Positions 55,217 through 64,000 of a stretch of 64,000 bases of DNA are shown here, piece by piece. The DNA lies in the NCBI RefSeq assembly GCF_007829035.1, contig NZ_VIVQ01000001.1:186001-250000 (forward strand). Reading direction: 5' to 3'. The notes under the pieces are model-generated. The model was not told where the DNA came from. It saw nothing but the letters and a program-made list of their open reading frames with translations, and made no database searches. This stretch comes from Rudaeicoccus suwonensis. Lineage in GTDB: Bacteria > Actinomycetota > Actinomycetes > Actinomycetales > Dermatophilaceae. Within the stretch, counting starts at the first letter, position 1; each line of letters begins with the position of its first letter. A program made the translations under genes and the position numbers.

Positions 55217-55681
55217 TCAGGACGCCACAGCCTCGGCCAGTTTGCCCAGGGTGTCTTCCATGTCGTCGGCGCTCAGGAGCGGAAACAGGCCCTTGGCCAG
55301 CAGATCCTTGTCGGTGACCTTGCTCCAGTCGTAGGTCTGCGTGACCAGCGTGGAGTCCGGGCCCTGCGGTTCGAGCTCCCACACCCACTCCCACCCGGGC
55401 GGCTGAGTGCCGGCAGGCGCGGTCTGCCAGGCGAGCAGTTTGTCCTTCGCATAGCCGGTCACATGGTTGTCGGTCTGGTATTCGCCGCCCATGTGGTCGC
55501 CCGCCATGTTCATGGTGAACACATCACCCACCTGCTGGATGCGCTGGGCCTTGTCCGTGCTGCGCACGAAGCCGGAACCGTCGAGCGCCACGTGCTTGTC
55601 GGGATTGGTCAGCACGTCGAAAATCTCAGCCGCCGGCGCGTCGATGGTGCGGGACACAGTGATCTTCTTGTCGTCACTCAT
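55217..55681 (-). CDS. SRPBCC-family protein
   Basis: A 154-residue protein of the SRPBCC (START/Bet v1) fold: VSRTIDAPAAEIFDVLTNPDKHVALDG at the N-terminus and WELEPQGPDSTLVTQTYDWSKVTD, then a C-terminal helix (MEDTLGKLAEAV). This fold binds hydrophobic ligands and occurs as toxin Rv0910 in mycobacteria and in stress proteins; here no antitoxin gene adjoins. GGAGGG precedes ATG 55681; the frame to 55774 is not family-like. Function unassigned. Confidence 0.82.
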   Translation of the reverse strand: MSDDKKITVSRTIDAPAAEIFDVLTNPDKHVALDGSGFVRSTDKAQRIQQVGDVFTMNMAGDHMGGEYQTDNHVTGYAKDKLLAWQTAPAGTQPPGWEWVWELEPQGPDSTLVTQTYDWSKVTDKDLLAKGLFPLLSADDMEDTLGKLAEAVAS

Positions 55682-55761
55682 ACCCTCCACCCTCGCCTTT
55701 CGGGTGCCGACGGACAACCACCCGAAGGGGCCGGCCAGCGCGTCGGTGCGGCGAAAGTCGG

Positions 55762-55805
55762 CGGCGGCGGACACGATCGCGAGATATCGTGCATGTCCGC
55801 CGCCG
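55762..55805. promoter_or_regulatory. Long inverted repeat upstream of the SRPBCC gene
   Basis: Arms CGGCGGCGGACA and TGTCCGCCGCCG (12 bp) around 20 bases with an inner CGAT/ATCG match. It lies in the 352-bp gap between the SRPBCC and FBP genes (divergent), where no gene is seen. Operator or terminator. Confidence 0.4.
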
Positions 55806-56033
55806 GTTTGTGCGGCGAATCCATCGGAAGTGACGGAACGTCATGGGACAGCGCGCACGCGCGGGTTGCGGGGTGGCCGATTCGGCCTGCTTCGTGCCGG
55901 TGCTCCGCGGCGTCAACTGAACCCAGCTCGACATGTGGGTGCGGTCGGCGTCGTCGCTTCGCCATACCCATTTTCTTCAGGCGGCGCGTCCGCTGACGCT
56001 GCACCGCCCGACCCCCCGATGGAGCTCAGATTT

Positions 56034-56531
56034 ATGAATCCTCTGACCGAACAACAGATTCGCGCCAGCCTGGTCAACGCCACCAAGCGCGAGATCACCC
56101 AGGCAAGCATCCCCGACCTGGCGGCTGTCCGCTGGGATCGCCTCGACTATCTCGGGTGGGTGGACGTCAAACGACCCCTTGCGGCATACGTCGTGATCGA
56201 ACTCGACCGCGGGCTCACCGGCATGATGCTGCGTGCACCGGGCACTGCGGGCCGTCGCGCGCGGGCGATGTGCGCGTGGTGTCAGGACGTGACGGCGACC
56301 GACGACGTGACGTTGTATGTCGCTCGCCGGGCCGGTGCGGAAGGCCGTCAGGGCAACACCGTCGGCACGCTCATCTGCACGCATTTCGAGTGCTCACGCA
56401 ACGCGAGACGTATGCCGAGCGCCACCGAGGTCGGCAGCAATGATCCGGCGGCGCGGCAACTCGTCGTCGACCGCAGGATCGCGAGCGTGCAGAAGCGATC
56501 ACGGCGATTCGTCGAGCAGTTGTTCCAGTAG
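56034..56531 (+). CDS. FBP-domain (EF-G-binding treble-clef) protein
   Basis: A 165-residue protein with a C-terminal FBP domain. The zinc ligands are in CAWCQD near residue 80-83 and THFECSRNARR further on, as in the treble-clef finger of FusB-type EF-G-binding proteins. FusB rescues EF-G from fusidic acid; actinobacterial relatives are common and unassigned. GGAG ten bases upstream sets ATG 56034. Soluble. Confidence 0.85.
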   Translation: MNPLTEQQIRASLVNATKREITQASIPDLAAVRWDRLDYLGWVDVKRPLAAYVVIELDRGLTGMMLRAPGTAGRRARAMCAWCQDVTATDDVTLYVARRAGAEGRQGNTVGTLICTHFECSRNARRMPSATEVGSNDPAARQLVVDRRIASVQKRSRRFVEQLFQ

Positions 56532-56550
56532 CGCTGCAATTGCTCGGCAT

Positions 56551-57648
56551 TCAGTCGTTCTGAGATGTTCGAATCAGCGCGTCGGCGATCTGCTGTTGAC
56601 GCGCTGAGTCGGCGACGGACGCCAACACCACGACAGCCCGCCCGCGGTCGATGTTCACCCCGAGGTATGACGAGTATCCGCCGGTCTCGCCGTTGTGCCA
56701 GTGAATGTGTTGCCCGTCGACGGTTTTCAGCATCCAGAACAGCCCGATGCCGGACTGCTCCGAGGTGCGATGGCGTTCCTGCAATGCCATCTGCCCCGGC
56801 GCGGTCCGGCCGAGCACGCTCTGCGCGAGTCGGGCCATGTCGGTGATCGTCGACACGACGCCGCCGGCGGGCGCGTAGCCGCCCAGGCGCCACGGCCAGG
56901 TCTGCCTTCCGTCGCGAGTCCAGCCGGCGTGCACGCCGCCGCGCGGCGGGTTCACCGTCGTCCGGGTCATCTGCAACGGTCCGAGGATGTGGGTGGCGAG
57001 GCTGTCGGCATACGTGCGGTTGTCGGCGTGCGCGATCGCCTGACCGAGCGCGGCGGCTCCCAGGTTGGAGTAGTCGAAGCGACCCGGCGTGGCACGGCGG
57101 GCTGCCCGCGCTGCGGCACGCCGAAGGCCGCGGATCGTGGAGCCGGCATACGGGTTCGTGCCGAACGCCGTGAACGCCAGCGACTGCCCGAAGACCAGTG
57201 GTGATCGCGGCAACTTCGGCAGGCCGGAGGTGTGCGTGGCGAGTTGCTGCACGGTGATGGTGCCGAGCGCGCCCTCGCACTCCGGATCGAGTGCGCTCAG
57301 CGGTGTGTCCTCGGCAAGATCCAGCGCAGGGAGGCGATCGGCCACCAGCAATCCGGTCAACGCCTTTGACAACGAACCGATTTCGAAGCTCGTGTCCGCG
57401 TCGGCGTCGATGTAACAGAAGCGCGGGGGCGCGTCCGTGGTGACGACCGCGGCCGCCACCGATCGGGTGTGGTGACCTCTTACAGCCTCGTCGAGTGCCG
57501 CGGCCAGTTGTGGGTCACCGGTCGCTACGCCGGTCGTGTGACTTGCCCGGCTGAGTTGGCCCACCACCCATCGGACGACGGCGCACAGCGCTGCTACGCC
57601 CAGCGCATCACCGATCACGGTGCCCGTGGTTTGCAACGCCGACAACAT
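56551..57648 (-). CDS. Serine hydrolase of the beta-lactamase family
   Basis: A 365-residue beta-lactamase/transpeptidase-like protein. Ser92-x-x-Lys95 is in GSLSKALTG, Tyr-x-Asn in FDYSNLGAAALG, and HNGETGG stands for the KTG motif. A hydrophobic N-terminus (about 12-30) is a signal anchor. Family members act as esterases, carboxypeptidases or class C-like enzymes; substrate unknown, and antibiotic resistance should not be assumed. GGGGAGG precedes ATG 57648. Divergent from clpB. Confidence 0.88.
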   Translation of the reverse strand: MLSALQTTGTVIGDALGVAALCAVVRWVVGQLSRASHTTGVATGDPQLAAALDEAVRGHHTRSVAAAVVTTDAPPRFCYIDADADTSFEIGSLSKALTGLLVADRLPALDLAEDTPLSALDPECEGALGTITVQQLATHTSGLPKLPRSPLVFGQSLAFTAFGTNPYAGSTIRGLRRAAARAARRATPGRFDYSNLGAAALGQAIAHADNRTYADSLATHILGPLQMTRTTVNPPRGGVHAGWTRDGRQTWPWRLGGYAPAGGVVSTITDMARLAQSVLGRTAPGQMALQERHRTSEQSGIGLFWMLKTVDGQHIHWHNGETGGYSSYLGVNIDRGRAVVVLASVADSARQQQIADALIRTSQND

Positions 57649-57722
57649 CGCGGAACCTCCCCTGGAAACGCAGATCATGCGGCCTACGGTGATCCTGGCG
57701 GATCAGACCGACCAACGACTAA

Positions 57723-57743
57723 CTTGAGCGGAATAGACTCAAC
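57723..57743. promoter_or_regulatory. HAIR operator for HspR, clpB promoter
   Basis: CTTGAGC, seven bases, ACTCAAC: two mismatches from CTTGAGT-N7-ACTCAAG, about 125 bp before the clpB start. Confidence 0.85.
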
Positions 57744-57867
57744 TTTGACGGCGTTGAACATATCGAGATGTATGCCGGGCCCGCCGCCTCGCCGGACGAC
57801 CCATCCGGGGCGGCGCGGATCGGCATACAGGACAGACATTTTCCGGAATTGAAGGAGTTCACTCAAC

Positions 57868-60441
57868 GTGGATCTGCAGCTGACCACCAAGGCGCAGGAA
57901 GCCATTTCGACTGCCGTGCAACATGCAACGACCGCGGGCAATCCGCAGGTCGAACCGGCTCACCTGCTGCTCGCGCTGACTGAGCAGACCGACACGACGA
58001 CCGCGCCGCTGCTGGAGGCTGTCGGCACGTCGGTTGCCGGTGTGCGCCAGACCGCCGAGCAGGCGCTTCGCGGGCTGCCGGCCGCGCACGGCAATGCCGT
58101 CGCGCAGCCGACGATGTCACGCGCCTTCGCCAACGTGCTTGAGCAGGCGCGTCAGGCGATGGCCGCGATGGGCGACACCTTCGTGTCGACCGACCACCTG
58201 CTGCTCGCGCTCGCACGCACCGGCGACTTCGGCCTTGACGCCGACGCGGTGGCAGCCGCGATCCCGCAGGCGCGCGGCGGCGCCAAGGTCACCAGCGCCG
58301 AGCCCGAGGGCACCTTCGACGCGCTCGAGAAATACGGCACCGACCTGACCGCCATCGCGCGTGAGGGCAAGCTCGACCCGGTCATCGGTCGTGACTCCGA
58401 GATCCGCCGGGTCGTGCAGGTGTTGTCGCGCCGCACCAAGAACAACCCCGTGCTGATCGGCGAGCCCGGCGTCGGCAAAACCGCCGTCGTCGAGGGCCTC
58501 GCGCAACGCATCGTGGCCGGCGACGTCCCGGAATCGTTGCGGGACAAGCGTTTGGTGAGCCTCGACCTCGGCGCGATGGTCGCCGGGGCGAAGTTCCGCG
58601 GTGAGTTCGAAGAGCGCCTCAAGGCGGTGCTGGAGGAGATCAAGGGCTCCGGCGGGCAGGTCATCACCTTCATCGACGAGCTGCACACCGTCGTCGGCGC
58701 CGGAGCCACCGGCGACTCCGCGATGGATGCCGGCAACATGCTCAAGCCGATGCTGGCACGCGGCGAGCTGCGCCTGGTCGGCGCGACGACGCTTGACGAG
58801 TATCGCGAGCACATCGAGAAGGATCCGGCGCTCGAGCGACGCTTCCAGCAGGTGTATGTCGGAGAGCCTTCCGTCGAGGACACCATCGCGATCCTGCGCG
58901 GTCTCAAGGAGCGTTACGAGGCGCACCACAAGGTCGCGATCGCGGATTCGGCTCTGGTCGCTGCGGCTTCGTTGTCGGACCGCTACATCACCTCACGACA
59001 GTTGCCGGACAAGGCGATCGACCTCATCGACGAGGCGGCATCCCGGCTGCGCATGGAGATCGACTCGTCACCGGTCGAGATCGACCAGCTGCGACGCGTC
59101 GTCGACCGTCTCAAGATGGAGGAGTTGCACCTCGAGGGCGAGACCGACGACGCCTCCCGTGAGCGGCTCGAGAGGCTGCGCGCCGACCTCGCCGACAAGC
59201 AGGACGAGCTCGCTGCGCTCAACGCGCGCTGGGAGTCGGAGAAGGCCGGCCTCAACAAGGTCGGCGAGTTGAAGGCGCAGATCGACGAACTCCGCACACA
59301 GGCAGACCGATTGGAGCGTGACGGTGACCTGGGCGGAGCTTCGAAGATCCGCTTCGGTGACCTGCCGGCTTTGGAGAAGCAGCTCGACGAGGCCCAGGCC
59401 GCGGAGGCCACCTCATCGACGGCGGGCGCCTCTGGCGAGGGCCCGATGGTCAAGGACGAGGTCGGCGCCGACGACATCGCCGATGTCATCTCGTCGTGGA
59501 CCGGCATACCTGCCGGCCGACTGCTGGAGGGTGAGACCGAGAAGCTGCTGCGGATGGAGGACCACCTCGCCGCGCGACTGATCGGTCAGAAAGCCGCGGT
59601 GCAGGCGGTGTCCGATGCAGTGCGACGTTCGCGTGCCGGTGTCGCCGACCCGGATCGCCCCACGGGGTCGTTCCTGTTCCTCGGCCCGACCGGTGTCGGC
59701 AAGACCGAGCTGGCCAAGTCGCTGGCGGACTTCCTGTTCGACGACGAGCGCGCCATGGTGCGCATCGACATGTCCGAATACTCCGAGCGGCACGCCGTCG
59801 CCCGACTGATCGGCTCCCCGCCCGGCTACGTCGGTTACGAGGAGGGCGGCCAGCTGACCGAGGCCGTGCGTCGCCGGCCCTACTGCGTCGTGCTGCTCGA
59901 CGAGGTCGAGAAGGCACACCCGGAGACCTTCGACATCCTGCTGCAGGTGCTCGACGACGGCCGGCTGACCGACGGGCAGGGCCGCACGGTCGATTTCCGC
60001 AACGTCATCCTCATCATGACCAGCAACCTGGGCTCACAGTTCCTGATCGATCCCACCCTCTCGCAGGAGCACAAGCAGGAGCAGGTCATGGCGGTGGTGC
60101 GGCAGACCTTCAAGCCGGAGTTCCTCAACCGGCTCGACGAGGTCGTCATCTTCGAGCCGCTGGCCAAGGACGAACTCGAGCACATCGTCGACCTGCAGGT
60201 GCAGGCGCTGGCGATGCGGCTGGCCGAACGCCGGATCACCCTGGATGTCACCGCCGCCGCGAAGCAGTGGCTGGCCGATGAGGGTTATGACCCGGCATAC
60301 GGTGCTCGTCCGCTGCGCCGACTGGTGCAGAAGGAGGTCGGCGACCGACTCGCGATGGCGCTGCTCGGTGGCACCGTGCGCGACGGTCAGGCGGTCATCG
60401 TCGACAAGGACCCCGACGGCGCGGGCTTGACCCTGCGCTGA
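57868..60441 (+). CDS. clpB: ATP-dependent disaggregase ClpB
   Basis: An 857-residue Hsp100 with all parts: Clp_N repeats to about 140; first AAA+ domain with Walker A GEPGVGKT at 198-205 and Walker B IDELH; a coiled-coil middle domain (about 400-520); second AAA+ domain with GPTGVGKT at 606-613; C-terminal domain. It dissolves protein aggregates with DnaK. The GTG start has AAGGAG 12 bases upstream. HspR box upstream links it to the dnaK operon. An Ile codon ATA at 59506 lies in GGCATAC. Confidence 0.98.
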   Translation: MDLQLTTKAQEAISTAVQHATTAGNPQVEPAHLLLALTEQTDTTTAPLLEAVGTSVAGVRQTAEQALRGLPAAHGNAVAQPTMSRAFANVLEQARQAMAAMGDTFVSTDHLLLALARTGDFGLDADAVAAAIPQARGGAKVTSAEPEGTFDALEKYGTDLTAIAREGKLDPVIGRDSEIRRVVQVLSRRTKNNPVLIGEPGVGKTAVVEGLAQRIVAGDVPESLRDKRLVSLDLGAMVAGAKFRGEFEERLKAVLEEIKGSGGQVITFIDELHTVVGAGATGDSAMDAGNMLKPMLARGELRLVGATTLDEYREHIEKDPALERRFQQVYVGEPSVEDTIAILRGLKERYEAHHKVAIADSALVAAASLSDRYITSRQLPDKAIDLIDEAASRLRMEIDSSPVEIDQLRRVVDRLKMEELHLEGETDDASRERLERLRADLADKQDELAALNARWESEKAGLNKVGELKAQIDELRTQADRLERDGDLGGASKIRFGDLPALEKQLDEAQAAEATSSTAGASGEGPMVKDEVGADDIADVISSWTGIPAGRLLEGETEKLLRMEDHLAARLIGQKAAVQAVSDAVRRSRAGVADPDRPTGSFLFLGPTGVGKTELAKSLADFLFDDERAMVRIDMSEYSERHAVARLIGSPPGYVGYEEGGQLTEAVRRRPYCVVLLDEVEKAHPETFDILLQVLDDGRLTDGQGRTVDFRNVILIMTSNLGSQFLIDPTLSQEHKQEQVMAVVRQTFKPEFLNRLDEVVIFEPLAKDELEHIVDLQVQALAMRLAERRITLDVTAAAKQWLADEGYDPAYGARPLRRLVQKEVGDRLAMALLGGTVRDGQAVIVDKDPDGAGLTLR

Positions 60442-60466
60442 AAAGAGTTGTGCAGCAGGGCATCTC

Positions 60467-60496
60467 GCCGGTGCGGTTCAGTTGAACCGCACCGGC
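60467..60496. terminator. Hairpin after clpB
   Basis: Perfect 14-bp arms GCCGGTGCGGTTCA and its complement around GT, 25 bp after the clpB stop. Confidence 0.8.
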
Positions 60497-60619
60497 GGTA
60501 TGCCTTTGCAAGCGATCGGCGAGTCGCCAACACTGACCGGAATGTGTGGCCGAAACCCTCACTCCTATTCGTCTACGGCCGCCGATGATAAGATTGATAT
60601 CTCATAGGAGGTATACGGG

Positions 60620-60907
60620 ATGACGAATCTTCAGATTCCAGCATCGATCCGCAAGCTTGAGGAGCTTGAAACCTCTGTGCTGTTCGATGTGGCCAGTCAG
60701 GCCGCGACCGAGCTTGGTGGCACGTATGTCTGGCTGGAGGATCACGCCGGGTCGGAGAGTGAAGCCGAGCAGTGGAGAGCCGCCGATCTGCAACTGCGCC
60801 GAGAGCGCCGCGAATTGCACCCAGATGATCGTGAGGCGGTGATCGCCGCGGTGTGCCGGTGGGGGAGTGAGTGTCGACGGCTCGATGAGCAGCACGGGCT
60901 TCGATGA
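60620..60907 (+). CDS. Antitoxin of the zeta-type toxin-antitoxin pair
   Basis: A 95-residue acidic protein, ending RRLDEQHGLR, that overlaps the zeta toxin start by four bases (ATGA). Such coupling and size are typical of antitoxins. It does not resemble the epsilon antitoxin of the streptococcal system closely; the similarity is by position and charge. AGGAGG before ATG 60620, and an AT-rich promoter with an imperfect palindrome around GATATC (60592-60604), which is less GC-rich than the surroundings, suggest acquisition by transfer. Confidence 0.75.
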   Translation: MTNLQIPASIRKLEELETSVLFDVASQAATELGGTYVWLEDHAGSESEAEQWRAADLQLRRERRELHPDDREAVIAAVCRWGSECRRLDEQHGLR

Positions 60908-61890
60908 GTGAACTGTTCCATCCGGATCCGCAGTGGTTGCGGGATCGGTGGGAACGCAGGGTCCGGGATCGGATCTTTGATGGCGCGAGGTCCTCACCCT
61001 CGCCGGTGGTGGTCTTGGTCGGTGGTCAGCCAGGGGCTGGCAAGACGGCGGCCGCTGCACGGTCTGCACAGCTGCACCCGACCGAGCGTCTGACTGTTCT
61101 TGAGGGCGATGACTACCGCCAGTTTCATCCTGATTACAAGCGGCTGGTTCGACTGGACCCGTTGCGGATGCCAGCGGTGACGCAGGAGGTCTCCGGACCG
61201 ATGGTTGCGGCGGCGGTCAACCACGCCCAACGGGAAAAGATCAGCGTCACGATCGAAGGAACCTTCCGCGACTCGGAGCTGGTGACTGCCACCGCTGGTG
61301 AGTTTCACCAAGCGGGGTTCTACGTGCACGCCGTTGTCGTTGCTGTTCAGCCCGTGCAATCGCTGATTTCGACGGTCGACCGGTACGTCAGCGCGATTGA
61401 GAACGACCGTGACGGGCGCTGGACCCCTGTGGCTGCCCACGATGCTGCCTTGAGCGGTATGCCTAGGACAGTCCGTGCCCTTGGTGAGAGTCAAGACGTC
61501 GACCAAGTGACCGTCATGAGGCGTGATGGCAGCGTGGTGCTCGATCTTCACCGACCAGCATCGGTCGAGCGCGGCCGCAACGCTGCTCACGCCGTGCTTG
61601 AGGAGCATCGTCGGCCTTTGGCGTCGGTCGAGCGTGGCATCTGGCTGCAGCTGTATGACCAGCTGGATCGTACCTTTCGCGACATGGCTGTGCTGCGGGA
61701 GATTCGCCATGACGATCAGGTCGAGCGTAGTTGGCGTCAGTTGGAGCGGGCACGTTCATACATCCTTGCCACCACAGGCAACTCCTCCTCGACGCACCGT
61801 CCAGGTCCGGTGCTCGAGCAAGCACCACACATTGGCAATCAACTGCGGCGGGAGAGCGACCGTGAGCGGCGAGGTCCCCAGGGTCTGTGA
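60904..61890 (+). CDS. Zeta-family toxin (UDP-GlcNAc kinase-like)
   Basis: A 328-residue P-loop kinase. Walker A is GGQPGAGKT at 40-48; the zeta-specific EGDDYRQFHPDY block (68-79) and IEGTFRD (about 117-123) contribute substrate and phosphate contacts. Zeta toxins phosphorylate UDP-N-acetylglucosamine and block cell-wall synthesis; the sequence is diverged and its exact substrate is inferred. It is coupled to the antitoxin. The C-terminal 60 residues are polar and poorly conserved. Confidence 0.85.
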   Translation: MSELFHPDPQWLRDRWERRVRDRIFDGARSSPSPVVVLVGGQPGAGKTAAAARSAQLHPTERLTVLEGDDYRQFHPDYKRLVRLDPLRMPAVTQEVSGPMVAAAVNHAQREKISVTIEGTFRDSELVTATAGEFHQAGFYVHAVVVAVQPVQSLISTVDRYVSAIENDRDGRWTPVAAHDAALSGMPRTVRALGESQDVDQVTVMRRDGSVVLDLHRPASVERGRNAAHAVLEEHRRPLASVERGIWLQLYDQLDRTFRDMAVLREIRHDDQVERSWRQLERARSYILATTGNSSSTHRPGPVLEQAPHIGNQLRRESDRERRGPQGL

Positions 61891-61960
61891 TCGGGTACGC
61901 ACGGCCCTTAGCTCGATCGGTGCGCCGCGAAGCCAGCTGCGTGAAATTCATCTGTGCGTC

Positions 61961-63187
61961 TCAGCGACGCGCGAGAGCGGTCGCGAAGGTCGGTGACAAT
62001 GGCAGGCCGTCACCGACGAGCAGGCACATCTGCAAAGCGTGATAAGTGTCCGGTCGGCCCTGCCAGGTCACCGATGCCGGTCCATTGTGTTCGTCGAGTT
62101 CGTGCCGCCACGAGCCGGATTCGCGGTCGATGAGATGTTCGACGGCGTAGGCCCACCACTGCTCGGCGGCGGTGAACCACTGCTGCTCGCCCGTTACGAC
62201 GCCGAGTGCGTATGCCGCTGCGATGGCTTCGCACGCCACCCAGTGCATGCGCGCGTGCACGACCGGCTTGCCCGACCAGTCGGTCGTGTAGACGAAGCCG
62301 TCCGCGCCATCGACTCCCCACCCGTCGACGATCGCACGAGTCGCCAACTGTATTGCGGCGCCGGTGAATTCCCCGACGTATGACGCATCGGCGATCCGAT
62401 ACGCGGCATCGACAGACAGCGCAAGGCGCGCCCATTCGAGGGCGTGTCCGACGGTTGCGCCATACGGCCGAAAGGGGTCGGCGGGGGCCTCGCGGTTGTA
62501 GTCCGGCAACGGCTGCCAGATGGCATCGAAGTGCTCCGGAATGCGCCAGTCGCGAGCAGCCGCCCACGAAGCGACGCGCCGGGTCACCGCGGCCGCGCGG
62601 TCGAGGTACGACCCGTCGCCGGTGACGTCGGCGACGGCGAGGAATGCCTCCACCGTGTGCATCGCCGCGTTGACGCCACGGTAGGCCTCCTCGTCCGACC
62701 AGTCGGCCGAAAACCGCTCGTGCACAAGGCCTTCGGCGGCATCCCAGAAGTGCTCCTCGTGCACCCGGCGGGCGTCGTCCAGCAGCGCCCTGGCCCCCGG
62801 CCGGCCGGCCGCGACGGCACTGCTTGCCGCGAGCAGCACGAAGGCATGTGCGTAGGCCTGCTTGCTCGAATCGACCGCCGCTCCGGTGTCTGCGTCGATC
62901 GCCGCAAACCAGCCACCGTTGACATCATCCGCGAAATGTGTTGTCAGCGTGGCAATTCCGTGGTCGAGGACGGCAGCGAATTCTTCCCTCCCGGACAACA
63001 ACCCCAACGCGGCGACATGCGTCATACGGCAGTTGATCCACAACTCCAACGGCCGCGAGACGATCTCACCGTCGTCGCCGAGCCAGCCGAAACCGCGCTC
63101 CACCTGCGCCCGGCGCGTGAGGTCGAGCAGCCGCTCCGCCTCCACGCGCATCGCCGTCCGCACGGTCGCCGTCACCTGCGCGCTCAT
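61961..63187 (-). CDS. AGE-family epimerase/isomerase
   Basis: A 408-residue (alpha/alpha)6-barrel protein of the N-acylglucosamine 2-epimerase/cellobiose 2-epimerase family. Catalytic histidines lie in the TAH-type blocks CRMTHVAALG (about residue 56), KQAYAHAFVLLA, AAMHTVEAFLAV and FRPYGATVGHALEWARL; the C-terminal block WQGRPDTYHALQMCL is family-typical. It may interconvert mannose and fructose, as YihS-like members do, or epimerise another sugar. ATG 63187 overlaps the upstream hydrolase stop by four bases. Confidence 0.85.
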   Translation of the reverse strand: MSAQVTATVRTAMRVEAERLLDLTRRAQVERGFGWLGDDGEIVSRPLELWINCRMTHVAALGLLSGREEFAAVLDHGIATLTTHFADDVNGGWFAAIDADTGAAVDSSKQAYAHAFVLLAASSAVAAGRPGARALLDDARRVHEEHFWDAAEGLVHERFSADWSDEEAYRGVNAAMHTVEAFLAVADVTGDGSYLDRAAAVTRRVASWAAARDWRIPEHFDAIWQPLPDYNREAPADPFRPYGATVGHALEWARLALSVDAAYRIADASYVGEFTGAAIQLATRAIVDGWGVDGADGFVYTTDWSGKPVVHARMHWVACEAIAAAYALGVVTGEQQWFTAAEQWWAYAVEHLIDRESGSWRHELDEHNGPASVTWQGRPDTYHALQMCLLVGDGLPLSPTFATALARR

Positions 63188-64000
63188 CGCTGCAACTCCT
63201 GCGCAAGCACCTCGGGCGCCTCCCACAGCAGCATGTGCCCCTTGTCGGGCAGCACCGTCACATGTGCGTCCGGTAACTCTTCGCCCAGCCGTCGCGCCAG
63301 CACCGGCGGGGTCAGCTTGTCGCGGCTGCCGACGATCACCTCGACCGCAAGATCACGCAACGCCGCCAGCGAGGCGACCTCGTCGTGGGCCATCAGCGCC
63401 TGGTAATACGCAGCAAAGACATTCGCCCGGGTGCCTCGCACGATCGCCGTCGCCGCGCGCACGTCCTCGTCACGTGGCTGCTTGCCGAAGGCTGTCTTGC
63501 GCTGGCCCTTCAGCGTCATGGAGCGCCCCAGTCGTAGCGGCACGTGGCGAAGTGTGCGCATGAACGCCTCCTCGCCCGGGCGTCCGGTTCCCCGCAGACC
63601 GCCCGCCGCTGTCGAGACCAGCAGCACCCGCTCCACTCGCGTGGCCACTTGTTCTGGTGCCACCCCGGCATACGCCAGCACCGTCATACCGCCCATCGAG
63701 TGCCCACCGAGCACGAAGCGCGAGTCTGCCGGCAGCAGCTGATCGATCACCGTCTGCAGGTCGTGACCGAGCCGCCGAACGGATTCGTCACCGACCTTCC
63801 GGCCCCCATGAGCCAACGTCGAGTCGCCGTGACCGCGCTGATCCCACAGCACGACCCGCACGTCGTCGGGCAACAGATCGACCACCGGCAGCCAGGACCG
63901 GTGGCTCAGCAACCACCCGTGCGCCAGCACGATCGTCCTCGGCTTGCTCGTCGTCGATTCCGTCGCCGGTTCGCGCACGTATGCCGCAAGGCGTGCCCCG
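63184..64000 (-). CDS. Alpha/beta hydrolase, 5' end beyond the window
   Basis: At least 272 residues of an alpha/beta hydrolase. VLAHGWLLSHRSWLPV is the oxyanion loop region, LGGHSMGGMTVL carries the nucleophile Ser, GSRDKLTP the acid and DKGHMLLWEAP the His. The open frame continues without interruption to the window edge (ALRLAAYVREP), so the start lies beyond 64000 and a GTG at 63978 is internal. Same transcript as the AGE-family gene, with ATGA coupling. Substrate unknown. Confidence 0.85.
   Translation of the reverse strand, partial: GARLAAYVREPATESTTSKPRTIVLAHGWLLSHRSWLPVVDLLPDDVRVVLWDQRGHGDSTLAHGGRKVGDESVRRLGHDLQTVIDQLLPADSRFVLGGHSMGGMTVLAYAGVAPEQVATRVERVLLVSTAAGGLRGTGRPGEEAFMRTLRHVPLRLGRSMTLKGQRKTAFGKQPRDEDVRAATAIVRGTRANVFAAYYQALMAHDEVASLAALRDLAVEVIVGSRDKLTPPVLARRLGEELPDAHVTVLPDKGHMLLWEAPEVLAQELQR

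Noticed and set aside
55217-55681. SRPBCC gene as toxin partner of the MT0933-family gene at 23204
   Set aside because: They are over 30 kb apart and not in a common operon; toxins of this type adjoin their antitoxin.

Overview
The window is high-GC chromosomal DNA of an actinobacterium, most likely a member of the Micrococcales near Dermacoccaceae or Intrasporangiaceae. The support is GTP-type PEP carboxykinase, a dnaK-grpE-dnaJ-hspR operon with HAIR operators, an IdeR-type iron box, a mycobacterial-type SOS box, ThyX, an ECF42 sigma factor with DGPF partners, and many apparently leaderless genes. The family-level placement is inference; no rRNA gene is present.

Layout. 1-1165 holds a broken DUF222/HNH (13E12-repeat) gene under an SOS box. 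1633-6645 holds a flavin reductase, an aldo/keto reductase, pckG and a Ca2+/H+ antiporter. 6966-10064 holds a small XRE regulator, an MFS transporter with an ArsR-like regulator and, divergent from them, three tandem copies of a 66-residue gene built from eight VNGTGR heptads. 10266-24599 holds fumC, fabG, a GH65 phosphorylase/beta-phosphoglucomutase pair, a Clp_N protein with an Arg/His-rich insert, a sugar porter, a ClC channel, a siderophore-interacting protein and tRNA-Arg. 24676-41586 holds mostly housekeeping and small metabolic genes (def, upp, tadA, thyX, permease, methyltransferases, ECF42 module) and a frameshifted F420-type oxidoreductase. 41724-47110 is the most disturbed part: a tyrosine phosphatase gene split by an IS256-family element with an intact 8-bp target duplication, a DUF559-type nuclease gene, and a mosaic repeat field of GTGCCA-containing units on both sides of that gene. 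47174-60441 carries the HspR regulon (dnaK operon, then clpB) with unrelated genes between. 60620-64000 holds a zeta-type toxin-antitoxin pair, an AGE-family isomerase and an alpha/beta hydrolase cut by the window edge.

How genes work together. HspR binding sites stand before dnaK (two) and clpB (one), so the chaperone and disaggregase genes are probably co-repressed by the operon's own last gene. GH65 phosphorylase and beta-PGM overlap by 14 bp and together would turn an alpha-linked disaccharide into glucose and glucose 6-phosphate; a sugar:H+ porter lies about 1.7 kb away. Two DGPF proteins are translationally coupled to an ECF42 sigma factor. The iron box sits on the start of the siderophore-interacting protein.

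The best candidates for something undescribed are the VNGTGR heptad peptide array (its codons differ while the peptides do not, so the peptide is under selection) with its adjacent regulator and transporter, and the GTGCCA mosaic repeat field around the nuclease gene. A chromosome-wide feature is also visible: the heptamer GNCATAC/GTATGNC is very frequent and appears to dictate codon choice, including use of the rare Ile codon ATA.
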